From JACDAN01 sp963802375 (GTDB lineage: Bacteria > Actinomycetota > Thermoleophilia > Gaiellales > Gaiellaceae), in assembly GCA_963802375.1 (NCBI GenBank), contig CAWDIJ010000003.1, forward strand, positions 1-16,594: a DNA stretch of 16,594 nucleotides. Reading direction: 5' to 3'. Shown in pieces: positions 1 to 7,196 of the stretch (its first letter is position 1; every line of letters begins with the position of its first letter). Both the position numbers and the translations under genes were made by a program. The notes beneath the pieces are model-generated. The model was not told the DNA's origin. It saw nothing but the letters and a program-made list of their open reading frames with translations, and did not search any database.

Positions 1-1534
1 CCGGATTACGAGTCGACCTTCCCCACGATCAACCAGGGTGGAGTCGTCCACGGCACGGTCGTGCGCGTCGACAAGGACGAGGTACTCGTCGACATCGGCT
101 ACAAGTCGGAGGGCGTGATCCCGGTCGCCGAGCTGTCGATTCGGCGTTCGGTCAATCCCGCAGACGAGGTCGCGGTCGGGGAGGAGATCGACGCGCTCGT
201 GCTCACCAAGGAGGACGCCGAGGGGCGTCTGATCCTGTCGAAGAAGCGCGCGCGCTTCGAGCTCGCCTGGAAGAAGATCGAGACGGCCGCTGAGTCTGGT
301 GAGCCCGTCATCGGCCGCGTGATCGAGGTCGTCAAGGGTGGCCTCATCCTCGACTTGGGCGTTCGCGGCTTCCTGCCCGCCTCGCTCGTCGACATCCGCC
401 GCGTGCAGGACCTCGACGAGTTCATGGCGACCGAGCTTCGCTGCAAGGTGATCGAGCTGCCGGTCGCGCAACAACGTCGTGCTCTCCCGCCGGGCCGTCC
501 TCGAGGACGAGCGCAAGGAGCAGCGCCAGCAGATCTTCGACCGGCTCAACCCGGGCGACGTCGTCGAGGGGACGATCTCGAACATCGTCGACTTCGGCGC
601 CTTCGTCGACCTCGACGGGATGGACGGCCTGATCCACATCTCCGAGCTCTCGTGGAGCCACGTCAACCATCCGTCGGAGGTGCTCGAGATCGGCCAGGAG
701 GTCAAGGTCAAGGTGCTCGACATCGACCGCGAGCGCCAGCGGATCTCACTCGGGCTCAAGCAGACGCAGTCCGACCCCTGGCAACAGGTCCTGGAAAGCT
801 ACTCCGAGAACGACGTCGTCGAGGGGCGCGTCACGAAGGTCGTCACATTCGGCGCCTTCGTCGAGATCCTGCCCGGCGTCGAGGGGCTCGTGCATATCTC
901 CGAGCTCGCCCAGCACCACGTCGAGAACCCGCGCGAGGTCGTCTCGCAGGGCGATGCGGTCAACGTGCTCATTCTCGAGGTCGACGCCGACCGGCGCCGT
1001 CTCTCCCTCTCGCTGAAGCGGGTGGAAGAGGGCCAGGAGCCGCTGCCGCGCGCCGACGGCGCCGAGTCCGTGCACGTGACGCCGAACCTGAACCTCTCCG
1101 AGGACGTGTTCCCGGCCGCCGGCGCTGTCGCCGAGACAGCGGAGGATGCCGCCGAGGTTGAGCCGGAGGCCGCCGCGGAGCCGGATGCGGCCGAGCCGGG
1201 GGCCGTCGCTGAGCCGGATGCGGCCGAGTCCGAGGCCGCCGCTGAGCCGGAGGCCGCCGCTGAGCCGGAGGCCGCCGCCGAGCCGGAGCTCGAGGAAGCG
1301 CCCGCACCGGAGTCCGACGCCGCCGCCGAGGTCGAGCTCGAGGCCGAGTCGACCGCCGCGGCGGAGGCTGCTGCCGGCGACGAGCCGGTCGTCGAGCCGA
1401 CTGCCGACTCGGATGCCGCAGCGGGCGACGAGCCCGAGCCGCGCCGCGTAGAGGCGCACCCGACTCACGATGAAGCACCATGCTGCTGGGCCGCACTCGG
1501 CGGCGCGATGCGGCGTCCTCGGAACTGTCCATAG
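1..1534 (+). CDS. rpsA: 30S ribosomal protein S1, 5'-partial, with an apparent frameshift
   Basis: Ribosomal protein S1 binds mRNA on the 30S subunit and helps initiation. The gene is open from base 1, so its N-terminus lies outside the window. Four S1 (OB-fold) domains are visible: two in frame 1 (about 40-250 and 295-459) and two in frame 2 (about 545-780 and 805-1020). The last two carry the family signatures DFGAFV and GLIHISEL or close variants. The reading frame changes at 459/460. Restoring two bases there would give the expected family sequence VIELDRSRNNVVLSRR, so a 2-bp deletion is the simplest reading. After domain 4 comes a long Ala/Glu/Pro tail, common in actinobacterial S1. The final ~30 residues (HPTHDEAPCCW and onward) do not look like the tail, so a second frame error near 1440 is possible. 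The identity is very secure; whether the frameshift is real is not. Confidence 0.9.
1232..1285 (+). repeat. Three tandem 18-bp units in the rpsA tail
   Basis: The 18-bp unit GAGGCCGCCGCTGAGCCG occurs three times in a row (1232-1249, 1250-1267, 1268-1285; the third copy has one T-to-C change). Each unit encodes EAAAEP. A diverged related unit (GAGCCGGATGCGGCCGAG) occurs twice just upstream. The unit length is a multiple of three, so copy-number change would lengthen or shorten the acidic tail without breaking the frame. Confidence 0.8.
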
Positions 1535-1553
1535 CGCTGCTATGAACAGTTCC
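1521..1553 (+). terminator. Hairpin over the rpsA stop codon, probable terminator
   Basis: The left arm 1521-1534 (GGAACTGTCCATAG) pairs with the right arm 1540-1553 (CTATGAACAGTTCC): 13 of 14 pairs with one C-A mismatch, around the five-base loop CGCTG. The TAG stop codon of rpsA is the last three bases of the left arm. Only a weak T-rich stretch follows, so this is terminator-like rather than a textbook intrinsic terminator. It separates rpsA from coaE. Confidence 0.6.
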
Positions 1554-1594
1554 TGAGTTCTTGCCTCGCACCACCGAGTGCACCCCGTCAGCGG

Positions 1595-2221
1595 GTGGTC
1601 ATCGTGAGCCGGGCACGGGCCAGCTTGCCCCAGCCGATAGCGGTCGCGATCACCGGAGGGATCGGCGCCGGAAAGAGCGAGGCGTTGGACGCATTCCGAA
1701 AGGCGGGGGCCGCCACCGTCTCGAGCGACGAGATCGTCCATCACCTACTGCGCTCCGACCCGGAGGTCAAGGAGGCGATGGTGCAGGAGCTGGGGGAGGG
1801 GGTGCTCGGCACAAACGGCGAGATCGATCGGCGACGCGTCGCCGAGGTCGTCTTCGCCGATCGCGCGAAGCTGGACTTCCTCGAGCGGCTGCTCCATCCG
1901 CTCGTATCGCGCGAGTACCTGACCTGGCGCGAGCAGCTGGCCGAGCTGCCGAACCCGCCCGAGGTGTGCGTGACGGAGGTGCCGCTCCTCTACGAGACGG
2001 GCGGGGACAAAAGGTTCGACAAGGTGGTCGTGATCACCGCGCCGGCGAAGCTGCGCGCGCAGCGCCGCCGCGTCAGCCGTGACGACCGCGACCAGCGGCT
2101 GCTGCCCGACAAGGAAAAGGTGGGGCGGGCCGACTTCGCCTACGTGAATACGGGCACGCTGGACGACCTGGAGGCCTGGGTCGCAGGGGTGATGGTCGAG
2201 CTGACGAAGGTGCCGGCGTGA
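1595..2221 (+). CDS. coaE: Dephospho-CoA kinase
   Basis: CoaE phosphorylates the 3'-hydroxyl of the ribose of dephospho-CoA, the last step of coenzyme A synthesis, in the cytoplasm. The 208-residue product is the normal length for the family. The P-loop GGIGAGKS is at residues 21-28, followed by the VSSDEIVHHLL segment (family 'D-x-hydrophobic' substrate region). The LLHPLVSREYL and EVPLLYETG blocks follow, then the Arg-rich lid (RRRVSRDDRDQR) and the C-terminal ADFAYVNTG motif where CoaE usually has AD-x-x-I-x-N. The GTG at 1595 gives the longest form; GTG at 1604 is an equally plausible start and neither has a clear ribosome-binding site. The order rpsA-coaE-lytic transglycosylase is, from memory, usual in high-GC Gram-positives of this kind. 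The stop codon lies inside a perfect hairpin (2212-2236). Confidence 0.95.
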   Translation: MVIVSRARASLPQPIAVAITGGIGAGKSEALDAFRKAGAATVSSDEIVHHLLRSDPEVKEAMVQELGEGVLGTNGEIDRRRVAEVVFADRAKLDFLERLLHPLVSREYLTWREQLAELPNPPEVCVTEVPLLYETGGDKRFDKVVVITAPAKLRAQRRRVSRDDRDQRLLPDKEKVGRADFAYVNTGTLDDLEAWVAGVMVELTKVPA

Positions 2222-2236
2222 CGAAGTCACGCCGGC
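2212..2236. repeat. Perfect 11-bp hairpin over the coaE stop
   Basis: GCCGGCGTGAC (2212-2222), loop GAA, GTCACGCCGGC (2226-2236). The left arm contains the coaE TGA stop. The right arm is also the inverse of the second copy at 2368-2378, so alternative long-range pairing around the whole insert is possible. Confidence 0.75.
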
Positions 2237-2249
2237 AGGAGGGGGGTCC

Positions 2250-2271
2250 GGGGGAACCGGCAGGTTCCCCC
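2250..2271. repeat. Perfect 9-bp hairpin with GGCA loop
   Basis: GGGGGAACC (2250-2258), loop GGCA, GGTTCCCCC (2263-2271). It is GC-rich and could act as a terminator or RNA-stability element, but no U-tract follows. Confidence 0.7.
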
Positions 2272-2280
2272 TTCGGCACG

Positions 2281-2301
2281 CGCCGATGCGGAGCATCGGC
2301 G
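2281..2301. repeat. Perfect 9-bp hairpin with GGA loop
   Basis: CGCCGATGC (2281-2289), loop GGA, GCATCGGCG (2293-2301). Second of the clustered hairpins in the coaE-transglycosylase insert. Confidence 0.7.
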
Positions 2302-2321
2302 TCAACGAGAAGGGGGCTCGC

Positions 2322-2341
2322 GGGGAAAACAGGGTTTCCCC
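2322..2341. repeat. 7-bp hairpin GGGGAAA/TTTCCCC
   Basis: GGGGAAA (2322-2328), loop ACAGGG, TTTCCCC (2335-2341). It lies about 30 bases before the transglycosylase start and resembles the hairpin at 2250-2271 in composition. Confidence 0.6.
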
Positions 2342-2373
2342 CGCGCGACTGAGCCGAAGGCGAAGGAGCCGGC

Positions 2374-2919
2374 GTGACTCGTTTGTCGCTGCTGGCGGTG
2401 GTCGCCCTCGTGCTCGCCGGGCTCGGCCTCTACGTGGTCACGGAGAAGCCTGAGGTCTACGAGCGCATCCGCTACCCGCTTCGCTACGAGCAGATCGTGA
2501 CCGGTCACGCAAAGAACTACGACCTCGAGCCGGAGCTCGTCGCAGCCGTCATCTACCAGGAGTCGAAGTTCGACGCGGACGCGGTCTCCAGCTCCGGGGC
2601 CGTCGGGCTGATGCAGCTGCTGCCCGCGACGGCGCAGGGAATCGCCGATCGCACCGGCGGCAGCGGCTGGCACGAGCGCGACCTGCTCGACCCGGAGCTC
2701 AACGTGCGCTACGGCGCGTGGTACCTGCGCCACCTGCTGGACAAGTACGACGACGAGGAGCTCGCGCTCGCCGCATACAACGCCGGCCAGGCGAACGTCG
2801 ACCGCTGGCAAGACCGGGGCGTCGGGATCATGTTCCCCGAGACGCGCCACTACGTGGAGCGCGTCCGCGAGCTGAAGGCGATCTACGCCCGCGCCTACTC
2901 GTCGGAGCTCGGCCTCTAG
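2374..2919 (+). CDS. Membrane-anchored lytic transglycosylase, SLT domain
   Basis: A small (181 residue) lytic murein transglycosylase of the SLT/Slt70 C-domain type, which cleaves the MurNAc-GlcNAc bond of peptidoglycan to give 1,6-anhydro ends. Residues 4-22 form one hydrophobic helix (signal anchor or uncleaved signal). The catalytic glutamate is E63 in the YQESKF motif; GLMQLLPATA (78-87), NVRYGAWYL (110-118) and ALAAYNAG (131-138) are the remaining family motifs. The GTG start at 2374 is preceded by GAAGGAGCC, a usable ribosome-binding site supplied by the right copy of the flanking repeat. It is probably co-transcribed with coaE unless the hairpins in between terminate. Its stop overlaps the stop of the convergent TetR gene by three bases. 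Confidence 0.92.
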   Translation: MTRLSLLAVVALVLAGLGLYVVTEKPEVYERIRYPLRYEQIVTGHAKNYDLEPELVAAVIYQESKFDADAVSSSGAVGLMQLLPATAQGIADRTGGSGWHERDLLDPELNVRYGAWYLRHLLDKYDDEELALAAYNAGQANVDRWQDRGVGIMFPETRHYVERVRELKAIYARAYSSELGL

Positions 2920-3467
2920 CGCGGCCCCGCGCCGGTCTCGACGAGCTCGTTGAAGAGGTCGAGGTCTGGCAGCTCGTCGCCGCTCACACGCGCGAGCGCG
3001 AGCCCGTTCGCGACGATCGTGAGGAACTTGGCAGCGGCGTCGACCGGGATGTCGTCGCGCACCGTCCCGCGTAGCCGGGCGAGCCGCTCCTCGCGCCGCG
3101 CGGCCACGTCGCTGCTCAGCCGCGCGAGGCGGTCGCGAAAGCGCTCGTCGGTGCGTAGCCTGAGGGCGGCCTCGAGCTGCACGGCGATCCAGTCGGGGTC
3201 CTCGTGTGTGATCGCGTCGAGCAGCGCGCGGAAGCCGCGTTCGAGCCAGGCCTCGACCAGCCGGTCCGACGACCCGACCACGACGTCGACGAAGAGCGCC
3301 TCCTTGTTCTCGAAGTAGCTGAAGATCGCCCCGCGGGAGAGCCCGGTCTCCTCCTCGAGGCGCGCCACCGTCGCGCCCTCGTAGCCGTGCCTGGCGAAGG
3401 CGCGCTGTGCACCGGCGAGGATCTCCTCACGACGGCGCTGCTTGTGCTCGGTCGAGACCTTCGGCAT
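2916..3467 (-). CDS. TetR/AcrR family transcriptional regulator
   Basis: A 183-residue one-component repressor. The N-terminal TetR DNA-binding domain is clear: RREEILAGAQRAFARHGYEG, then the helix-turn-helix with TGLSRGAIFSYFENKEALF (about residues 41-59). The C-terminal ligand-binding domain is diverged, as usual. By memory the N-terminal half resembles the AcnR-like branch of actinobacterial regulators, but that does not fix a target here. It is transcribed divergently from the MFS exporter gene, with only 45 bp between start codons, and a palindrome lies in the shared promoter. The simplest inference is that it represses the exporter and itself, released by an exporter substrate. The ATG at 3467 is preceded by GAGGA with short spacing, and by a TAAAGT -10-like hexamer only six bases upstream, so the mRNA may be leaderless. 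Confidence 0.93.
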   Translation of the reverse strand: MPKVSTEHKQRRREEILAGAQRAFARHGYEGATVARLEEETGLSRGAIFSYFENKEALFVDVVVGSSDRLVEAWLERGFRALLDAITHEDPDWIAVQLEAALRLRTDERFRDRLARLSSDVAARREERLARLRGTVRDDIPVDAAAKFLTIVANGLALARVSGDELPDLDLFNELVETGAGPR

Positions 3468-3475
3468 GTCCTCAC

Positions 3476-3504
3476 TTTACAAAAACGTACGGACGTACTA
3501 TATT
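3476..3504 (+). promoter_or_regulatory. Sigma70-type promoter of the MFS gene
   Basis: TTTACA (3476-3481) and TATATT (3499-3504) are separated by exactly 17 bp. The GTG start of the exporter is at 3513, eight bases after the -10 hexamer, so transcription probably starts at or within a few bases of the start codon (leaderless or near-leaderless mRNA). On the opposite strand, TAAAGT (3474-3479) could be the -10 of the TetR gene, so the two promoters overlap. Confidence 0.7.
3487..3498. promoter_or_regulatory. Candidate TetR operator in the promoter spacer
   Basis: GTACG-GA-CGTAC is a perfect 5-bp inverted repeat with a 2-bp centre; the same bases also read as a direct repeat ACGTAC-GG-ACGTAC (3485-3498). 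It fills the -35/-10 spacer of the exporter promoter, the classic place for a repressor, and is the only palindrome in the 45-bp divergent region. Binding by the adjacent TetR protein is inferred. Confidence 0.6.
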
Positions 3505-3512
3505 CTCGCGCG

Positions 3513-4742
3513 GTGCAGATCCTCCGGAACCGATCGCTCGCCGCCCTGATCGCCGCTGAAGTCGTCAGCTCGCTGGGCTCGCGGATCACGTTCCTGGCAC
3601 TGCCGTGGTTCGTGCTCGTCACGACGGGCTCTGCCGCGAAGATGGGAATCGTCCTCGCAGTCCAGATGGCGCCGATCGCGCTGCTCGGCATCCCAAGCGG
3701 GACGCTCGTCGCCCGGCTCGGCGCGCGGCGGACGATGCAGCTCTGCGACCTGGCGCGCGTGCCGCTGATGTGCTCGCTGCCGCTCCTGCATGCGGCCGGC
3801 CTGCTGAGCTTCCCGCTGCTGCTGGCGATCGTCTTCCTGATCGGCTGCTTCCTGGCGCCGTTCTTCGCCTCACAGCGGGTGATCCTCCCGGAGCTGGTCG
3901 GCGAGGACGAGACGACCGTTGCCCAGGCGAACGCGGTGATCGAGGGCGCGACCACGCTCACCAACCTGCTCGGCCCGGTTGCGGCAGGCCTGCTGATCGC
4001 CTCACTCGGCGCGACGAACGCGCTCTACGTCGACGCGGCCACGTTCGCGGTCTCGTTCCTGACGCTGACGCTCTTCGTTCCGGCGCGGCCGCCGCTGCCG
4101 CAGACCGAGGACGCGCACGGCGTTCTCGCCGGCCTCCGCTTCCTGCTTCGCGACGAGCTTCTCTGGCGCATCGGGCTCGCGGCCGTGTTCCTGAACATGT
4201 TCGGCTCGGCGCTCGCAGCCGCTCTGCCCGTGCTCGCGTTCGAGGAGTTCAGCGAGAGCTCGCGGGTCGCCGGCGCGCTGTTCGCGTCGCTCGGTGCGGG
4301 CGCACTCGTGGGAATGGTGCTCGCGATGCGGCTGATGCCACGCTTCAAGCCGCTCAAGCTCGCGGCGGTCGGGATCGTCGCGCTACCGCTGCCGATCTGG
4401 CTGCTGGGCCTCGACCTGCCCCTCTGGGCGACGATGGCGGCGCTCTTCGTGTCGACCATCCCGCAGCCGCTCGTGAACGCACCCGTGATCGGCCTGATGA
4501 CGACGCGGACGCCCGCGGCGCTCCGGCCGAAGGTGATGACCGCCGTCCTGACCGTCGCAATGCTCGCCGGGCCGGTCGGGCTCGCGCTGGCCGGGCCGCT
4601 GCTCGAGGAGCTCGGGACGCGGCCGGTCTTCGGCATCATCGCCGCCGGAATGACGGTCTTCGCGCTCTACTTCGCCTCGGTCGCGCTCCGCTACGGGCCA
4701 CGGACGAGGGCCGAATCGACGCCCGTCGCCGCGGCACGCTAA
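3513..4742 (+). CDS. MFS transporter, probable drug/metabolite exporter
   Basis: A 409-residue major facilitator with about 12 membrane helices, of the MFS_3/EntS-like exporter branch. The N-terminal segment SLGSRITFLALPWFVL and the loop 2-3 segment GTLVARLGARR (motif A-like) fit this branch, and a second hydrophobic half with a charged central loop (residues about 190-210) follows. The frame stays open far upstream (to 3204), but that stretch is antisense to the TetR gene. GTG 3513 is chosen because it follows a good promoter at leaderless spacing and starts the first helix at the usual distance. It diverges from the TetR regulator, which likely controls it. The product ends 23 bp before the convergent GNAT gene. 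Substrate is unknown. Confidence 0.9.
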   Translation: MQILRNRSLAALIAAEVVSSLGSRITFLALPWFVLVTTGSAAKMGIVLAVQMAPIALLGIPSGTLVARLGARRTMQLCDLARVPLMCSLPLLHAAGLLSFPLLLAIVFLIGCFLAPFFASQRVILPELVGEDETTVAQANAVIEGATTLTNLLGPVAAGLLIASLGATNALYVDAATFAVSFLTLTLFVPARPPLPQTEDAHGVLAGLRFLLRDELLWRIGLAAVFLNMFGSALAAALPVLAFEEFSESSRVAGALFASLGAGALVGMVLAMRLMPRFKPLKLAAVGIVALPLPIWLLGLDLPLWATMAALFVSTIPQPLVNAPVIGLMTTRTPAALRPKVMTAVLTVAMLAGPVGLALAGPLLEELGTRPVFGIIAAGMTVFALYFASVALRYGPRTRAESTPVAAAR

Positions 4743-4765
4743 CGCGCCAATTCCACACCAAGCCT

Positions 4766-5273
4766 CTAGGCAATCGTGAACCGCTGCACGGTGTCGCCCG
4801 TGCGCTCGAGCTCGACGTAGTCGCCGCCCGTCGCCTCGCCGGTGACCGCCCGCCAGAACGCGAGCGCGGCGTCGTTGCCCGTGACGACCTCGAGCGCCCA
4901 GTTCCCCGGGAACCGGCGCAACGCCGCGAGCGCCGCCGGCCCTTCCGATCCCGCGCCGGCGGTACGGCTGCGCGACGAAGAACTCCGCCATCCGGGCGTC
5001 GGCGTCGGCCGGCATGTGAGGGAAGGGCTGCACCGAGACGAGCGCGAAGCCGGTCGGCTTGCCGCCCGCACGAATCAGGAGGCAATGGCACTCGTCCCAC
5101 GTGAGCATGTCCTCGAGGTAGTCGGGCCGCCAGCGCGCCTCCTCGTCGAGCTCGTAATGGGTTGAGAACTCGGAGAGATCGTGCAGGTAGAGGGCATAGA
5201 GGCGACGGAGCGATCCCAGCTCCGCGTCCGTCGCGGCGCGAACGAGCTCTACGGTGTCGCCAGGCGCGCCCAC
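4766..5273 (-). CDS. GNAT family N-acetyltransferase, frameshifted
   Basis: A GNAT acetyltransferase, which moves the acetyl group of acetyl-CoA onto an amine. The N-terminal two thirds lie in one frame from a GTG at 5273: ELVRAATDAELGSLRRLY, YLHDLSEF, a long acidic helix, then the acetyl-CoA motif A loop RRRGIGR (residues 105-111). The C-terminal part (PAALAALRRFPGNWALEVV, then NDAALAFWRAV, a typical GNAT motif B) is in another frame. The frames meet at about 4933-4942 inside a CGCCGGCCC run, and one extra base explains the break. The corrected product would be about 168 residues. The GTG start overlaps the stop of the upstream minus-strand gene by 25 bases; a start codon closer to 5249 was not found. 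The gene is either a pseudogene or carries a sequencing indel. Substrate is unknown. Confidence 0.8.
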
Positions 5274-7162
5274 AGGTTCTCGAGCATCCGGCTGATCCGC
5301 GGCACCATCGCGCTGCCGCCGAAGTCGATCGCACCCGCCGCGAAGACCTTCGCGCCGGCGGGGGTCTCGTAGTAGGTCATCTGCGCCGTCAGGCCGGGGC
5401 CGAAGACGTCGGGGATGTCTGCGAGCAGGATCGTGCCGGCCGGCGTGAGCGGCGTCGCCTGGTCGATCTCGATCCCGTAGCCGCCGAGCTCCTCGCCGAA
5501 GGTGGCGCCGTCGACGAGGCCGGTTCCCGCCCAGAGCCAGGGCGCCGTCGTTGCTGAGCGGACGACGAACGGGCGCTGGAGCCGGCCGTCGTCGTTCGCG
5601 CGGTACTGCACCCCCAGAAGTCCCGCCTCGGGTCGGCCCATGTCCCGCCACAGCCGCGTGCGGCGGAGGGTGCGGCCCTGCAGGCGCACCTCCCAGAAGA
5701 AGTTGTTCGCCGAAAGGAAGGCCAGGTTGCCGCCGAGGTTGCGGTAGCCCTCGATCAGATCGAACTCGTGCCTCGTCACGTACTCGGTATGGCCCCCGAA
5801 GACCACGAAGTCGTAGAGGCGGATCAGCTCCTCCGCGGTCGGGATCGCCTCGAGGTCGGACTCGGTGATGATGTCCGGCGTCTTCCCCGTCCAGAAGAGC
5901 CAGCGGAGGAAGTCGATGTCGTACTTGCGCCACTGCGGCGGCACCCCCCGGCGAATGAACGCGCGTCCGAGCGCGGCCGTGCTCTGCGCGCCCTTCGCGT
6001 ACCAGGTGTCCCCCCAGCCGTTGCCGTCGGAGTCGCGGAAGTTGTACGCCTGCCAGGTGTTCGTCGGAATGACGACGGCGATCCGGCTCGTCGCCCCGAG
6101 CGTCTCGGGCCGGACCACGAAGGGCGCGTAGCCGATCCGGCCGTCGTTCGCCGTGATCCTGACGTAGTACACGCCGGAGCCCCACGGTCCGATCGCCCAG
6201 TTGAGGGTCGCCGCGCGATGCCGCGCCTGCCAGGCGATCGTCACCTCCTTGCTCACGGGGGCGCCGATCATGACTGTGTCGTTGTGCGTCCGCGAGTCCT
6301 CCGGGCCGGCGCGGAAGGTCTGCATGGTGAGCGATGTAGCGTCGGTCTCGATGACGAGCCGGGCCGAGCTGTTCGGTCCGTAGCTCTCCCGGGTGAAGCC
6401 GGCGTCCACACCCAGTACTCGCACGACCGCGGACGTGAGGCGCCGGCCCGCACGGGCGTTGTCGGCGCCGTACGTCCGGCGGTTCCCCGCCGAGTCGGTC
6501 GTCGTGATCCGCACGAGGTAGGTGCGTGCGCCGGTCGCCTTCGGCGGATGCCAGGTGAAGACGTTGCGGCCGGGCCGGAGGTTCGCCTTGAGCTCGTAGA
6601 CGGTCTGCGGCGCGCTGACCGTGCGCGTCACCTCGAAGTGGACGAGCGCGCGCTCGCTGAGCCTGAACCGGATCTTGGCTGCGTCGCGCAGCCGGTCGCC
6701 GTTGGGCGAGATCGTCGTTAGACGCGGGTTGTCGCCGCGGAAGGGCGTGCGGCTGCCGTTGCGCACCCTGAGGTTGGTGACTCTCGGAGCGGTGCGGTCG
6801 ATCCGGAGTGGGCTCGAGGCCACCACCCGGCCGTGGTCGACGAGCCGGATTACGTACCGGCCCTCTGCCACGTCTGCGCCGCGGAGGCGGCCGTTCCAGC
6901 GCATGGTCAGGAAGCGTCGCCGCTGGGGCGGGACGATCCAGCCGACGCGCCGACCAGCCTCGGTGGCGAGCTGAACACCGACCCGCGCCGGCGCCGGCAA
7001 CTCGGCGTGGACGCGCAGCCGCTTGGCCGCCGGCGAGAAGTCACGCGGCGCGATCGTCAAATCGGCCGCCTCCGCGGCAGGCGGGAACGCGAAGACGAGT
7101 ACGACGAGGGCGAGGCGCCGGCGCAAGGCCGGGAATCCTAGACGCGACTCCGGCCGGATCAT
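5249..7162 (-). CDS. Secreted N,N-dimethylformamidase large-subunit-like protein
   Basis: A 637-residue exported protein. Residues 1-33 are a signal peptide (Arg-rich start, hydrophobic core LALVVLVFAF, then PPAAEAA). Residues about 35-350 are beta-rich and contain FlgD/Ig-like segments: RWNGRLRGADVAEGRYVIRL, and FTWHPPKATGARTYLVRIT with TTDSAGN. From about 360 to the end the sequence matches what I know of the C-terminal domain of the N,N-dimethylformamidase beta subunit family: PTNTWQAYNFRDSDGNGWGD, GGHTEYVTRHEFDLI, GGNLAFLSANNFFWEV and a glycine-rich end. In characterised dimethylformamidases this subunit holds a mononuclear iron site bound by Tyr and Glu side chains; Y373, Y461 and E491 are candidates, unverified. 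AAGGA lies five bases before the ATG. It sits 34 bp downstream of an iron-permease fragment, probably in one transcript. The true substrate is unknown. Confidence 0.78.
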   Translation of the reverse strand: MIRPESRLGFPALRRRLALVVLVFAFPPAAEAADLTIAPRDFSPAAKRLRVHAELPAPARVGVQLATEAGRRVGWIVPPQRRRFLTMRWNGRLRGADVAEGRYVIRLVDHGRVVASSPLRIDRTAPRVTNLRVRNGSRTPFRGDNPRLTTISPNGDRLRDAAKIRFRLSERALVHFEVTRTVSAPQTVYELKANLRPGRNVFTWHPPKATGARTYLVRITTTDSAGNRRTYGADNARAGRRLTSAVVRVLGVDAGFTRESYGPNSSARLVIETDATSLTMQTFRAGPEDSRTHNDTVMIGAPVSKEVTIAWQARHRAATLNWAIGPWGSGVYYVRITANDGRIGYAPFVVRPETLGATSRIAVVIPTNTWQAYNFRDSDGNGWGDTWYAKGAQSTAALGRAFIRRGVPPQWRKYDIDFLRWLFWTGKTPDIITESDLEAIPTAEELIRLYDFVVFGGHTEYVTRHEFDLIEGYRNLGGNLAFLSANNFFWEVRLQGRTLRRTRLWRDMGRPEAGLLGVQYRANDDGRLQRPFVVRSATTAPWLWAGTGLVDGATFGEELGGYGIEIDQATPLTPAGTILLADIPDVFGPGLTAQMTYYETPAGAKVFAAGAIDFGGSAMVPRISRMLENLWARLATP

Positions 7163-7196
7163 CGGTCCTTCGGCAGACAGGTGATCACCTCCGCCA

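Larger units (their letters stand above)
2205..2378. repeat. Hairpin-rich insert flanked by 18-bp direct repeats between coaE and the transglycosylase gene
   Basis: The 18-mer CGAAGG(T/A)GCCGGCGTGAC occurs at 2205-2222 and 2361-2378 with a single mismatch, 156 bp apart. In the left copy the GTGA contains the TGA stop of coaE; in the right copy the GTGA contains the GTG start of the next gene. Without the 156 bp, the two genes would overlap by GTGA, a common operon junction. Between the repeats lie several hairpins (2212-2236, 2250-2271, 2281-2301, 2322-2341). No coding capacity is evident. This looks like a small palindromic repeat element or a segment duplication. Confidence 0.7.

Noticed and set aside
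440..480. Programmed ribosomal frameshift in rpsA.
   Set aside because: No slippery heptamer or downstream pseudoknot is apparent, S1 genes are not known to use one, and the missing two bases exactly restore the family sequence.
2205..2378. Insertion sequence between coaE and the transglycosylase gene.
   Set aside because: The insert is only 156 bp and encodes no transposase; it is described as a repeat element instead.
4383..6185. A 600-residue minus-strand frame.
   Set aside because: Most of it is an off-frame shadow of the dimethylformamidase-like gene and the antisense of the MFS gene. Only its part at about 4945-5273 is real, as the N-terminal GNAT segment.
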